The notes under the pieces were generated by a model that did no database searches, was not told the DNA's origin, and was given only the letters and a program-made list of their open reading frames with translations. Source: Pseudomonadota bacterium (GTDB taxonomy: Bacteria; Pseudomonadota; Alphaproteobacteria; Rhizobiales; Kaistiaceae). From it: a DNA stretch of 13,747 nucleotides. Of the stretch, positions 1 to 6,771 are shown piece after piece. Every line of letters starts with the position of its first letter. Within the stretch, counting starts at the first letter, position 1. The stretch is from NCBI GenBank assembly GCA_023392225.1, contig JAEVZM010000403.1, forward strand, positions 1-13,747, read 5' to 3'. A program made the position numbers and the translations under genes.

Positions 1-1281
1 GGCGTCGAGCGCCTCCTTCGGCGACTTCTCACCGGCCACCATCGAGGCGAGCTGCTCCGAGAGCGCCTCGAGCATGCGCGGCGACTGCGGGCCATCGGGC
101 CAGCCAACGGCGCCGTTCAGCGAGGACGCCGCTGCCTTCTGGACCTGCGGGTTGAATTCGGCGTAGCGCGGGTCGTTCAGGTTCGAGATGCGGAACGGAT
201 CGATGCCGCTGCCGGTGGTGGTGATGAGCTGGAGGCCCATGTCCGCCGAGGAGGCAAGCTTGATGAATTCCCAGGCCGCGTCCTGCTTCGCGCTATAGGC
301 CGCGACGCCAAGCGTCCATCCGGCGTTGAGCGGAGCACGGCTCGCCGTGACCGACCCGCCGACCGGCAGCGGAACCACCGCCCACTTGCCCGCGACCTGC
401 GAGTTCTCCGGGTCGTCGGCATAAGTGCCGAGATCGATCCAGCCCTCGGTCATCGCCGCCTTGCCGCCGATGAAGGCGCTCAGGGCCTGCTCGAACCCGG
501 TCTCGGCCGGGGTCGGCACGGCATAAGGCACGGTCGCCATCAGGTTTTCGGCTGCCGCGAGCGCCGCCTCGGAGTTGAGGCCGGAGCGCCCCTCCTCGGT
601 CAAGAACGCGCCGCCGTAGTTGGCAAGCCGGTTGGCGTAGATCGAGATGTTGAGGATCGGCGCGCGCACGCCGATCATGGCGATGCCGTAGATGCCGTCC
701 TTGCTTTCCGCCTCGGTGATCTTCTTCGCCGCAGCCAGGAGCTCGTCCCATGTCTTGGGCGGCTCGACGCCGTTACGGGCAAGAATCTCGGTATTGTAGA
801 ACAGCGCGTGCGTGTCGCCGTCGAAGGGCAGCGCGACCTGGCGGCCGTTATAGACGCTGTAGGGCCCGTAGATCGAAGGAATGAAATCGTCCGGGTTGAT
901 CTGGTCCTTGTCGCGCTCGATCAGGTCGGTCAGGTCGAGCAGGACGCCGCCCTCCGCGAGCGCGCCCTTCGAGACGTACCAGAAGTCGAACGCGTCGAAG
1001 CGCTTGGCGCCGGACTGAAGATCGAGGGTCAACTGCTGCTGGATCTGGTCGAGCGGCACCGCAACGATCTCGACCGAAATGCCGGTCGCGGCGGTGTAGG
1101 CGTCGGCGACGATCTTCGCGCCGCCGGCCTGCGGCTGCGAGACGAGCACGGTGATGCTCGTGACGTCCTGCGCCCGGGCGAGCGTGGCGAACGGCGAGAC
1201 CGCAAGCGCCGCCGCGGCGGCTGCGAGACCGGTCTTCATCACGTCACGGCGGCTGAAGCCACCCTTCATATGGCTAGTCAT
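1..1281 (-). CDS. ABC transporter solute-binding protein, family 1, Tat signal (3' end cut by window edge)
   Basis: Periplasmic binding protein of a CUT1-type (MalE/UgpB-like) ABC importer, expected to capture a sugar or related polyol outside the inner membrane. The frame is open for 427 codons from the ATG at 1281 to base 1 with no stop. The last visible residues (GEKSPKEALDA) resemble the usual C-terminal helix of the family, so probably only a few to some tens of residues are missing. A GGGAGGA Shine-Dalgarno sequence lies about 6-7 bases upstream of 1281; an in-frame ATG at 1269 is less well placed. Residues 10-16 read SRRDVMK, a good twin-arginine motif, followed by an Ala/Leu-rich stretch (19-34) and a likely cleavage site after ARA (34-36). 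The matching permease and ATPase genes are not in the window and may lie to the left. It is divergent from the dehydrogenase-kinase-aldolase-amidase operon, so it may import that operon's substrate (inference). Confidence 0.88.
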   Translation of the reverse strand, partial: MTSHMKGGFSRRDVMKTGLAAAAAALAVSPFATLARAQDVTSITVLVSQPQAGGAKIVADAYTAATGISVEIVAVPLDQIQQQLTLDLQSGAKRFDAFDFWYVSKGALAEGGVLLDLTDLIERDKDQINPDDFIPSIYGPYSVYNGRQVALPFDGDTHALFYNTEILARNGVEPPKTWDELLAAAKKITEAESKDGIYGIAMIGVRAPILNISIYANRLANYGGAFLTEEGRSGLNSEAALAAAENLMATVPYAVPTPAETGFEQALSAFIGGKAAMTEGWIDLGTYADDPENSQVAGKWAVVPLPVGGSVTASRAPLNAGWTLGVAAYSAKQDAAWEFIKLASSADMGLQLITTTGSGIDPFRISNLNDPRYAEFNPQVQKAAASSLNGAVGWPDGPQSPRMLEALSEQLASMVAGEKSPKEALDA

Positions 1282-1434
1282 GCGACTTCCTCCCTACGGC
1301 TATGGCCTTCGTGTGTGGGCCCCGGGCGGAACGCCCGTGGATGCCACCCTCCCAAGCGACATGCGACAAATCTTGACATCTGGTATCAATCACAGTCAAG
1401 TTACTTTTCACGATCAACAAGGAACGAGACCGGG
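1282..1434. promoter_or_regulatory. Divergent promoter region between binding-protein gene and catabolic operon
   Basis: This 153-base gap separates two genes that face away from each other, so it must hold both promoters. Rightward, TTGACA at 1373-1378 is followed after 17 bases by TCAAGT (1396-1401), a fair -35 with a weak -10. Leftward, TTGACT (complement of 1394-1399) is followed after 18 bases by CAAGAT (complement of 1370-1375). The two -35 boxes therefore overlap the opposite -10 positions. CTTGAC (1372-1377) and GTCAAG (1395-1400) form a perfect 6-base inverted repeat with a 17-base spacer, which may also be an operator. No regulator gene for this half is visible in the window. Confidence 0.45.
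1323..1337. other. GC hairpin in leader of binding-protein gene
   Basis: CGGGCG (1323-1328), loop GAA, CGCCCG (1332-1337) is a perfect 6-base stem. It lies about 40 bases upstream of the binding-protein start, inside the likely 5' leader of the leftward transcript. There is no T-run, so an intrinsic terminator is unlikely; mRNA stabilisation or no role at all are alternatives. Confidence 0.25.
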
Positions 1435-2478
1435 ATGGACGCGCTGAGGATCGCTGCGATCGGGGACTATTTCATCGGAGTGGATACGTTCCGCCGCTCG
1501 CTCGAGGCAGAGTTGACGACGCCGTTCTCATTGACCGGCACCGATCTTCCGTGGCCAGACGTGCCCTTCCACGACCGGACAGGACCAGCCGGCCCGGAGA
1601 TCGCCGAGTACAGCGGCACGCCCGAGGAGATCGAATCCTATCTCGCCGATGCCGAGGTCCTGCTCACCCACCTTGCCCCGGTGACGCGGGGGCTTCTCGC
1701 CAAGGCGCCGAAGCTCCGCTTCATCGGCCTTACGCGCGGCAGCCACACCAATCTCGACATGCCGGCGGCGCGCGAGCGCGACATCGCCGTGGTCAACGTG
1801 CCGGGACGGAACGCATCGGCCGTCGCTGAATTCACTGTCGGCGCCATCCTCGCCGAGTGCCGCCGCATCACCACGGGCCATGCCGGCCTTGCGAGCGGAA
1901 CCTGGCGCGGCGACCTCTACCGCTTCGACCGCACCGGCGACGAACTCTCCGACCTCACCGTCGGCATCCTCGGCTACAGCCACATCGGCCAGCGCGTCGT
2001 GCGGCTGCTCAAACCGTTCGGCTGCCGGGTCATTGTCTGCGACCCCTTCGTCAACCTGAACGTCTACGACGCGATCGACGGCGTCGAGCAGACCGACCTC
2101 GACGACATGATCTCCCGCAGCGACGTCGTCACGCTCCATGCGCGCGTGACGCCGGACACGATCGGAATCATCTCGCGCGAGCGCATCGCCGCGATGAAAC
2201 CCGGCGCGGTTCTCATCAACACCGCGCGTGGGTCGCTGGTAGACCAGCCGGCACTGATCGAGGCCCTCAAGTCCGGCCATCTCGGCGGTGCGGCGCTCGA
2301 CACCTTTGTCGTCGAGCCGCCGGAGGAGAACGACGAACTGCTCCGCCTGCCGAACGTGACGCTCACGCCGCATATTGCGGGGGCCTCCCGCCGGGTGGCA
2401 ACCTACTCCACGGAAGTGCTGGTCAAGGATCTCCGCCGGTTCATCGAGGGAAAGCCGCTCGTCAACCGATGCAAATGA
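1435..2478 (+). CDS. D-2-hydroxyacid dehydrogenase family protein, NAD(P)-dependent
   Basis: A cytoplasmic oxidoreductase of 347 residues that should interconvert a D-2-hydroxyacid and its 2-keto acid. The three family catalytic residues are in their expected settings: Arg265 (NTARGSLVD), Glu294 (VVEPP) and His313 (LTPHIAGAS). The Rossmann loop reads GILGYSHIG (177-185), with Asp203 at the end of the next strand (VIVCDPF). The usual second glycine of GxGxxG is Ser182, which is atypical. The ATG at 1435 fits the family N-terminus (DALRIAAIGDYF); an AAGGA lies about 11 bases upstream, a weak ribosome site. The reading frame is open farther upstream, but that stretch is antisense to the binding-protein gene and its signal peptide. 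First gene of a four-gene operon, 31 bases before the kinase. The Asp at the end of strand 2 favours NAD over NADP (family knowledge). The substrate is not deducible; phosphoglycerate-like and sugar-acid dehydrogenases share this fold. Confidence 0.9.
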   Translation: MDALRIAAIGDYFIGVDTFRRSLEAELTTPFSLTGTDLPWPDVPFHDRTGPAGPEIAEYSGTPEEIESYLADAEVLLTHLAPVTRGLLAKAPKLRFIGLTRGSHTNLDMPAARERDIAVVNVPGRNASAVAEFTVGAILAECRRITTGHAGLASGTWRGDLYRFDRTGDELSDLTVGILGYSHIGQRVVRLLKPFGCRVIVCDPFVNLNVYDAIDGVEQTDLDDMISRSDVVTLHARVTPDTIGIISRERIAAMKPGAVLINTARGSLVDQPALIEALKSGHLGGAALDTFVVEPPEENDELLRLPNVTLTPHIAGASRRVATYSTEVLVKDLRRFIEGKPLVNRCK

Positions 2479-2509
2479 GGGATCCGTACCGCGAAGGGAA
2501 GAAACACCG

Positions 2510-4072
2510 ATGCAGTACGTAATGGCGATCGACGCGGGGACCGGCAGTGGCCGCGCCATTGTCTACGGGACCGACGGCTCGATCGCGGGGCTCGCGCAGG
2601 AGGAATGGTCGCACCCCGCCGCGCCCGGCGTGCCGAGCGGACTCGATTTCGACACCGCCGCCAATGGGCCGCTGATCGACCGGGTCATCGCCGGGGCGCT
2701 CGCCAAGGCCGGCATCAGTGCCTCCGACCTCAAGGCGGTGTCGACCACCTCGATGCGCGAGGGCATCGTGCTCTACGATGCCGAGGGAACGCCGCTTTGG
2801 GCCTGTCCCAATGTCGATGCGCGTGCCCAGGCCGAGGCGCAGGAATTGACGGACGCCGGCATCGCGGATCGCGTCTTCGCCATAGCCGGGGACTGGGTGT
2901 CGATCACGTCGCCCGCCCGGCTGCTGTGGATCCGCAAGCATCGCCCCGAGGTCGCAGAGCGCGCGCGCCATCTCGGCCTCATCTCCGACTGGCTGGCGAC
3001 GCGGCTGACCGGCGAGTATTTCACGGAGCCGAGCGCAGGCTCCTCGACCGCGCTTTTTGACGTCGCGAACCGCTGCTGGTCGGAGGAACTGCTCGGCCTG
3101 ATCGGCATCGATGCCAGCATCTTCCCCCCCGTGGTCGAGGCTGGAACGGTCATCGGCCATGTCACGCCCGAGGCAGCGGCACGATCCGGCCTCGCCGCTG
3201 GAACGCCGGTGGTTGCCGGCGGCGGCGACACCCAGCTCGCTCTGGTCGGCCTCGGCCGCAAGGCCGGCGACGCGACCCTCGTCGGTGGCAGCTTCTGGCA
3301 GATGACCATGCTCGCGGACACGCCGATCTTCGATCCGGCCCGGGGACCGCGGACGCTCTGCCATGCCCGCGCCGGCGAATGGTTGACCGAAGGCATCGGC
3401 TTTCTCACAGGCTTCTCGTTCCGCTGGCTTCGCGATGCGTTCTTCGAGCCGCTCCGCCATCCGTCGGACCCGACCTCGTCCTTCGCCCGCATGGAGGCGA
3501 TGGCTGGAGCGCTGCCGCCTGGCTCCGGCGGGGTCTATGCGACCCTCGCCAACATCATGCAGTCCGACGGCTGGATCCATCCGGCCCCCGGCTTCACGGG
3601 CTTCGACTTCAACCGCCCGGAAATCGGGATCGGCGCCATGGCGCGCTCGGTGATGGAGGCGGGCGCCTTTGTCGCCGACCTTCACCTCAAGACGCTCGAA
3701 TCGCTCTCCGGTCGGCGCTTCGACCGGGTTCAGTTCACCGGCGGCAGCAGCCAGGGAACGCTCTGGCCGCAGATCGTCGCCGACGTCATCGGCCGGCCCC
3801 TCGACATTCCCGTGGTGAAAGAGACGACCGCGCTCGGATGCGCGATGCTCGCCGCAGTGGGTGGCGGCGTTTTTCCCGGCCTCGACGCGGCGGTCGCTGC
3901 CATGGCGAGCCCGATCGAGCGCACCGTCGAGCCCGACCCGGCGGTGACGGAACGCTATGCCGAGATCGAGGCGCGCTGGTCGACGGTGAACCGCGCGATG
4001 ACCGACCTGGCGCTCGACGGCGCCGTAGAGCCGCTGTGGCGACCCGCCGGCGCGCTGATCAACAGGAGATAA
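2510..4072 (+). CDS. FGGY-family carbohydrate kinase, LsrK-like (second copy)
   Basis: ATP-dependent sugar kinase of 520 residues in the FGGY family, closest in pattern to AI-2 kinase LsrK. Visible features in order: phosphate-binding DAGTGSGR (8-15), the LsrK-type block SMREGIVLY (81-89) followed by ACPNVDARA (98-106), GGGD with the likely catalytic base Asp240, and the ATP-site motif FTGGSSQG (409-416). It aligns along its whole length with the other kinase in this window (complement of 6772-8337) but has diverged: the GTFWQQVVN block of LsrK is GSFWQMTML here (259-267), and WYHAAPS is WIHPAPG (355-361). Those regions lie in the substrate half, so the substrate may differ from AI-2 (inference). 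The ATG at 2510 follows GGGAAG by about 9 bases; upstream in-frame codons overlap the dehydrogenase gene. It ends one base before the aldolase start, indicating translational coupling. It might be a true second AI-2 kinase or a ketose, sugar-acid or polyol kinase. Confidence 0.9.
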   Translation: MQYVMAIDAGTGSGRAIVYGTDGSIAGLAQEEWSHPAAPGVPSGLDFDTAANGPLIDRVIAGALAKAGISASDLKAVSTTSMREGIVLYDAEGTPLWACPNVDARAQAEAQELTDAGIADRVFAIAGDWVSITSPARLLWIRKHRPEVAERARHLGLISDWLATRLTGEYFTEPSAGSSTALFDVANRCWSEELLGLIGIDASIFPPVVEAGTVIGHVTPEAAARSGLAAGTPVVAGGGDTQLALVGLGRKAGDATLVGGSFWQMTMLADTPIFDPARGPRTLCHARAGEWLTEGIGFLTGFSFRWLRDAFFEPLRHPSDPTSSFARMEAMAGALPPGSGGVYATLANIMQSDGWIHPAPGFTGFDFNRPEIGIGAMARSVMEAGAFVADLHLKTLESLSGRRFDRVQFTGGSSQGTLWPQIVADVIGRPLDIPVVKETTALGCAMLAAVGGGVFPGLDAAVAAMASPIERTVEPDPAVTERYAEIEARWSTVNRAMTDLALDGAVEPLWRPAGALINRR

Positions 4073-4073
4073 C

Positions 4074-5327
4074 ATGCAATCGTTGTGGAATGACGCCGAC
4101 GCCGCTGCCTGGGCCGAAAAGGGCGGCGACCAGCCGGCTGCGCGCGAGCTCGCGCTCCGGGTCTATACATCGCGGCTGATCGGACAGGTGCCGGATCTCG
4201 TGCTGCATGGCGGCGGCAACACCTCCGTCAAGGTCGACGGGCCGGATGGCAAGGTGCTGCACGTCAAGGGCTCGGGCTGGGATCTCGGCACCATTGAAGC
4301 GCCCGGCCTGCCCGCCGTGTCGCTCGCGCCGCTGCTCGATGTTCGCGCGGGCGGCAAGCTCTCCGACCCCGAGATGGTCGACCTGCTCCGCCGCAACATG
4401 CTCGACCAGACCGGCCCCAACCCCTCCGTCGAGACCCTGCTCCACGCGTTTCTCCCGGCCCGCTTCGTAGACCACACGCATTCCGCTGCCGCGCTCGCCA
4501 TTGCCAACCAGCCCGACGCCGCCGAGCTGTCGCGCGAGATTTTCGGCGACACTCTCGTGGTCGTGCCCTACGTGATGCCGGGCTTCGACCTCGCGATCGA
4601 ATCCGACAAGCTCTTCACCGCCGAGGGGAAGGGCAGCGAGGGCCTCTTCCTCGTCAACCACGGCCTTTTCAGCTTCCACGATGATCCGCGCATCTCCTAC
4701 GAGCGGATCATCGATTTCACCACGGCTTGTGAGGCGTTCCTCGAAAGCCGGGGAGCCGCCCTTCTGCCGCCGGAGGACAACCTCGGTGCCGATCCGGCGC
4801 TCCGCGAGGCCGTGCTCGGCCGGCTCGAGACGGTACTTCGCCGCCATGCGGTCTTTGCTGAGGGCGTGTTCTTCGACGTCCGCCGGACGAAGGCGATCGA
4901 GACCTTCCTCGCCATCCCGAACTTCGCCGAGGTCGTCGGGCGTGGCACCGTCACGCCAGACCACGTCATCCGCCTCAAGCCGAACCCGCTGATCGGCGAC
5001 ACTGGCTACTCCGAGGCCGAGTGGTCGCAGGCCGTCGATGCCTTCGTCGCCGACTACATCGCCTATTTCGAGCGGAACGCGGCTCGGGCCGACGAGCCGA
5101 AGACCATGCTCGACCCGCTGCCCCGCTATGCGCTCATCCGCGGCTTCGGCCTCGTCGGCATCGGCCGTACGCAGAAGGAGGCCGGCATCTGCGCCGATCT
5201 CGCCGAGCAGGCGGCGCGCGTGATGATCAGCGCCGAGAAGCTCGGCCGCTTCACGCCACTTTCCGAGCCGGACCTGTTCGACATGGAATACTGGTCGCTC
5301 GAACAGGCCAAGCTCAAGGTGAAGTGA
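4074..5327 (+). CDS. Class II aldolase/adducin-family protein, RhaE/YuxG N-terminal type
   Basis: Predicted metal-dependent aldolase of 417 residues that would cleave a phosphorylated ketose or related compound, possibly the product of the preceding kinase. Visible elements: phosphate-site glycine loop HGGGNTSVK (45-53), KGSGWDLG (65-72), candidate catalytic Glu120 in PSVETLLH, metal-binding HTH (His134 and His136), and a third histidine in NHGLF (His196). The protein is about twice the length of FucA or AraD and matches the aldolase half of the bifunctional aldolase/short-chain dehydrogenases (RhaE/RhaD-ADH, about 690-700 residues). It ends at EYWSLEQAKL, just where the fused dehydrogenase would begin, and is followed by a proper stop, so it is a natural single-domain version. 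AGGAGA at 4064-4069 is a strong ribosome site for the ATG at 4074, one base after the kinase stop. The amidase starts five bases downstream. The exact substrate is unknown. Confidence 0.88.
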   Translation: MQSLWNDADAAAWAEKGGDQPAARELALRVYTSRLIGQVPDLVLHGGGNTSVKVDGPDGKVLHVKGSGWDLGTIEAPGLPAVSLAPLLDVRAGGKLSDPEMVDLLRRNMLDQTGPNPSVETLLHAFLPARFVDHTHSAAALAIANQPDAAELSREIFGDTLVVVPYVMPGFDLAIESDKLFTAEGKGSEGLFLVNHGLFSFHDDPRISYERIIDFTTACEAFLESRGAALLPPEDNLGADPALREAVLGRLETVLRRHAVFAEGVFFDVRRTKAIETFLAIPNFAEVVGRGTVTPDHVIRLKPNPLIGDTGYSEAEWSQAVDAFVADYIAYFERNAARADEPKTMLDPLPRYALIRGFGLVGIGRTQKEAGICADLAEQAARVMISAEKLGRFTPLSEPDLFDMEYWSLEQAKLKVK

Positions 5328-5332
5328 ATCCC

Positions 5333-6727
5333 ATGACCATGCGCGACGGCGATCCCGCCTTTCTCGGCACCGCCGACCTCGCCCGGGCCTATGCCGCGGG
5401 CGAGACGACGCCGCGCGCCGTGGTCGAGGCGCTTCTCGCTCGCATCGACGCGCTCGATCCGGGCCTCAACGCCTTCGTCGCCGTCGACCGCGAGGGTGCG
5501 CTCGCGGCAGCCGAGGCGGCAACGGCGTCGCCGTCGGATCATCCGCTCAACGGCGTGCCGGTCGTCGTCAAGGACGTGATGGACATCGCGGGCACCATGA
5601 CCGGGCTCGGCTCGGCTGCTCCCGTGGGCCGCATGGCGCAAGACGACGCGACGGTCGTCGCGCGGATGCGGGCCGCAGGCATGGTCATCCTCGGCAAGGT
5701 CCAGACGGTCGAGTTCGCGATGGGCGGCTGGGGCGGAAACGAGCGCCTCGGCACGCCCCGCAACCCTTTCGACCTCGCGACGCCCCGCATCCCCGGCGGA
5801 TCGAGCAGCGGCTGCGGCGTTGCGCTCGCGGCGGGCCTCGCACCGCTCGGCGTGGGCACCGACATCGGCGGCTCGCTTCGCCTCCCCGCCTCGTTCTGCG
5901 GTCTCACCAGCCTCAAGGTGACGGTCGGCCGGATCAGCAACCACGGCATCGTGCCGCTGATTCCCAGCCTCGATTCGGCCGGCCCGATGGCCCGCTCTGC
6001 CGAGGACGCGGCCCTCCTCTACGACGTGTTGCGCGGGCCCGACCCGGCGGATGCCCAGACCTGGAGCTTGCCGTCTCCCGATCCGACCCGGCGCCGAGAA
6101 GGCGTGCGCGGCCTCCGCCTCGCCCGTATTCCCGAGAGCGAGCGTGAGGGCGTGGCGGCGGACATGCTCGCCGCCTATGACGAGGCACTGACGGTGCTTT
6201 CGGGCATCGGCGCAGAGATAGTCGACGTCGAGCTCCCCTTCCGCTTCGCGGAGCTCTTCACCGCCGATGCGATCGTCAAGGCGGAGTCCTATGCGTCCTG
6301 TGGCGCCTTCGCCGAGGATACGGCGCTGCCGCTCGACAGCGTGGTCCGCCGGCGGCTGCTCGCGGGGCGCACTGTCGACATCAGCGCCTATCTCGCGGCG
6401 AAGGATCGCGTACGCGGCTGGAAGGTCGCCTATGCGCAGGCGATGGCCGGCGTCGACGCGCTCCTCACGCCGACGACCGAGACGGCGGCTCCGACGCTCG
6501 CCGCCGTCGACCTCACCGCACCGGCCTCGCGCTTCACGCGCTTCGCCAACCTGCTCGACCTCGCCGCTCTTGCCCTGCCCGACGGCTTCACCGCCGGCGG
6601 CCTGCCATTGTCCCTTCAGGTCGTCGCGCCGGGCGGCGCGGAGGAGATGGCACTCCGTGTCGGGATTGCCTTCCAGACCGCGACGGACTGGCACCGGCGC
6701 CACCCGACCGGCCTCGGCCCGGCCTGA
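5333..6727 (+). CDS. Amidase-signature hydrolase (GatA/AtzF-like family)
   Basis: Cytoplasmic hydrolase of 464 residues in the amidase signature family, which cleaves carboxamides, ureides or carbamates by a Ser-cisSer-Lys triad. The triad is visible: Lys80 (VVVKDVMD), cis-Ser157 in GGSSSG (155-160) and nucleophile Ser181 in TDIGGSLRLPA. Length and layout are typical of a stand-alone amidase. It lacks the gatC/gatB neighbours expected for the tRNA amidotransferase subunit. The ATG at 5333 lies five bases after the aldolase stop, with AAGGTGA about 11 bases upstream. A second in-frame ATG at 5339 is possible. It is the last gene of the operon and meets lsrK tail to tail 44 bases later. Its co-transcription with a sugar kinase and an aldolase suggests that the pathway substrate, or a by-product, carries an amide bond (inference). 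The substrate cannot be read from sequence. Confidence 0.88.
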   Translation: MTMRDGDPAFLGTADLARAYAAGETTPRAVVEALLARIDALDPGLNAFVAVDREGALAAAEAATASPSDHPLNGVPVVVKDVMDIAGTMTGLGSAAPVGRMAQDDATVVARMRAAGMVILGKVQTVEFAMGGWGGNERLGTPRNPFDLATPRIPGGSSSGCGVALAAGLAPLGVGTDIGGSLRLPASFCGLTSLKVTVGRISNHGIVPLIPSLDSAGPMARSAEDAALLYDVLRGPDPADAQTWSLPSPDPTRRREGVRGLRLARIPESEREGVAADMLAAYDEALTVLSGIGAEIVDVELPFRFAELFTADAIVKAESYASCGAFAEDTALPLDSVVRRRLLAGRTVDISAYLAAKDRVRGWKVAYAQAMAGVDALLTPTTETAAPTLAAVDLTAPASRFTRFANLLDLAALALPDGFTAGGLPLSLQVVAPGGAEEMALRVGIAFQTATDWHRRHPTGLGPA

Positions 6728-6732
6728 GGAAA

Positions 6733-6747
6733 CGGGCGAGCCGCCCG
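6733..6747. terminator. Hairpin between convergent operons, possible bidirectional terminator
   Basis: CGGGCG (6733-6738), loop AGC, CGCCCG (6742-6747) is a perfect 6-base GC stem in the 44-base gap where the amidase and lsrK genes end facing each other. No T-run follows on either strand, so termination may be Rho-assisted or rely on the stem only. The stem sequence is identical to the one at 1323-1337. Confidence 0.35.
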
Positions 6748-6771
6748 CCTGCTCACGGTGACGCCTGCCGG

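Noticed and set aside
808..1434. Upstream extension of the dehydrogenase reading frame by 209 codons
   Set aside because: It lies opposite the binding-protein gene and across its promoter; family N-termini begin at the ATG at 1435.
2375..2509. Upstream extension of the second kinase by 45 codons
   Set aside because: It overlaps the conserved C-terminus of the dehydrogenase; the kinase fold begins at the ATG at 2510 with its own ribosome site.
2462..4075. Open frame of 537 codons on the minus strand
   Set aside because: Exactly antisense to the second kinase; composition is rich in Arg, Gly, Asp and His with no family motif, as expected for the mirror frame of a GC-rich gene.
4074..5327. Calling the aldolase gene a truncated pseudogene of a bifunctional enzyme
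   Set aside because: It ends with a clean stop at the natural domain border, has intact metal-binding histidines and a strong ribosome site, and is followed within five bases by the next gene.
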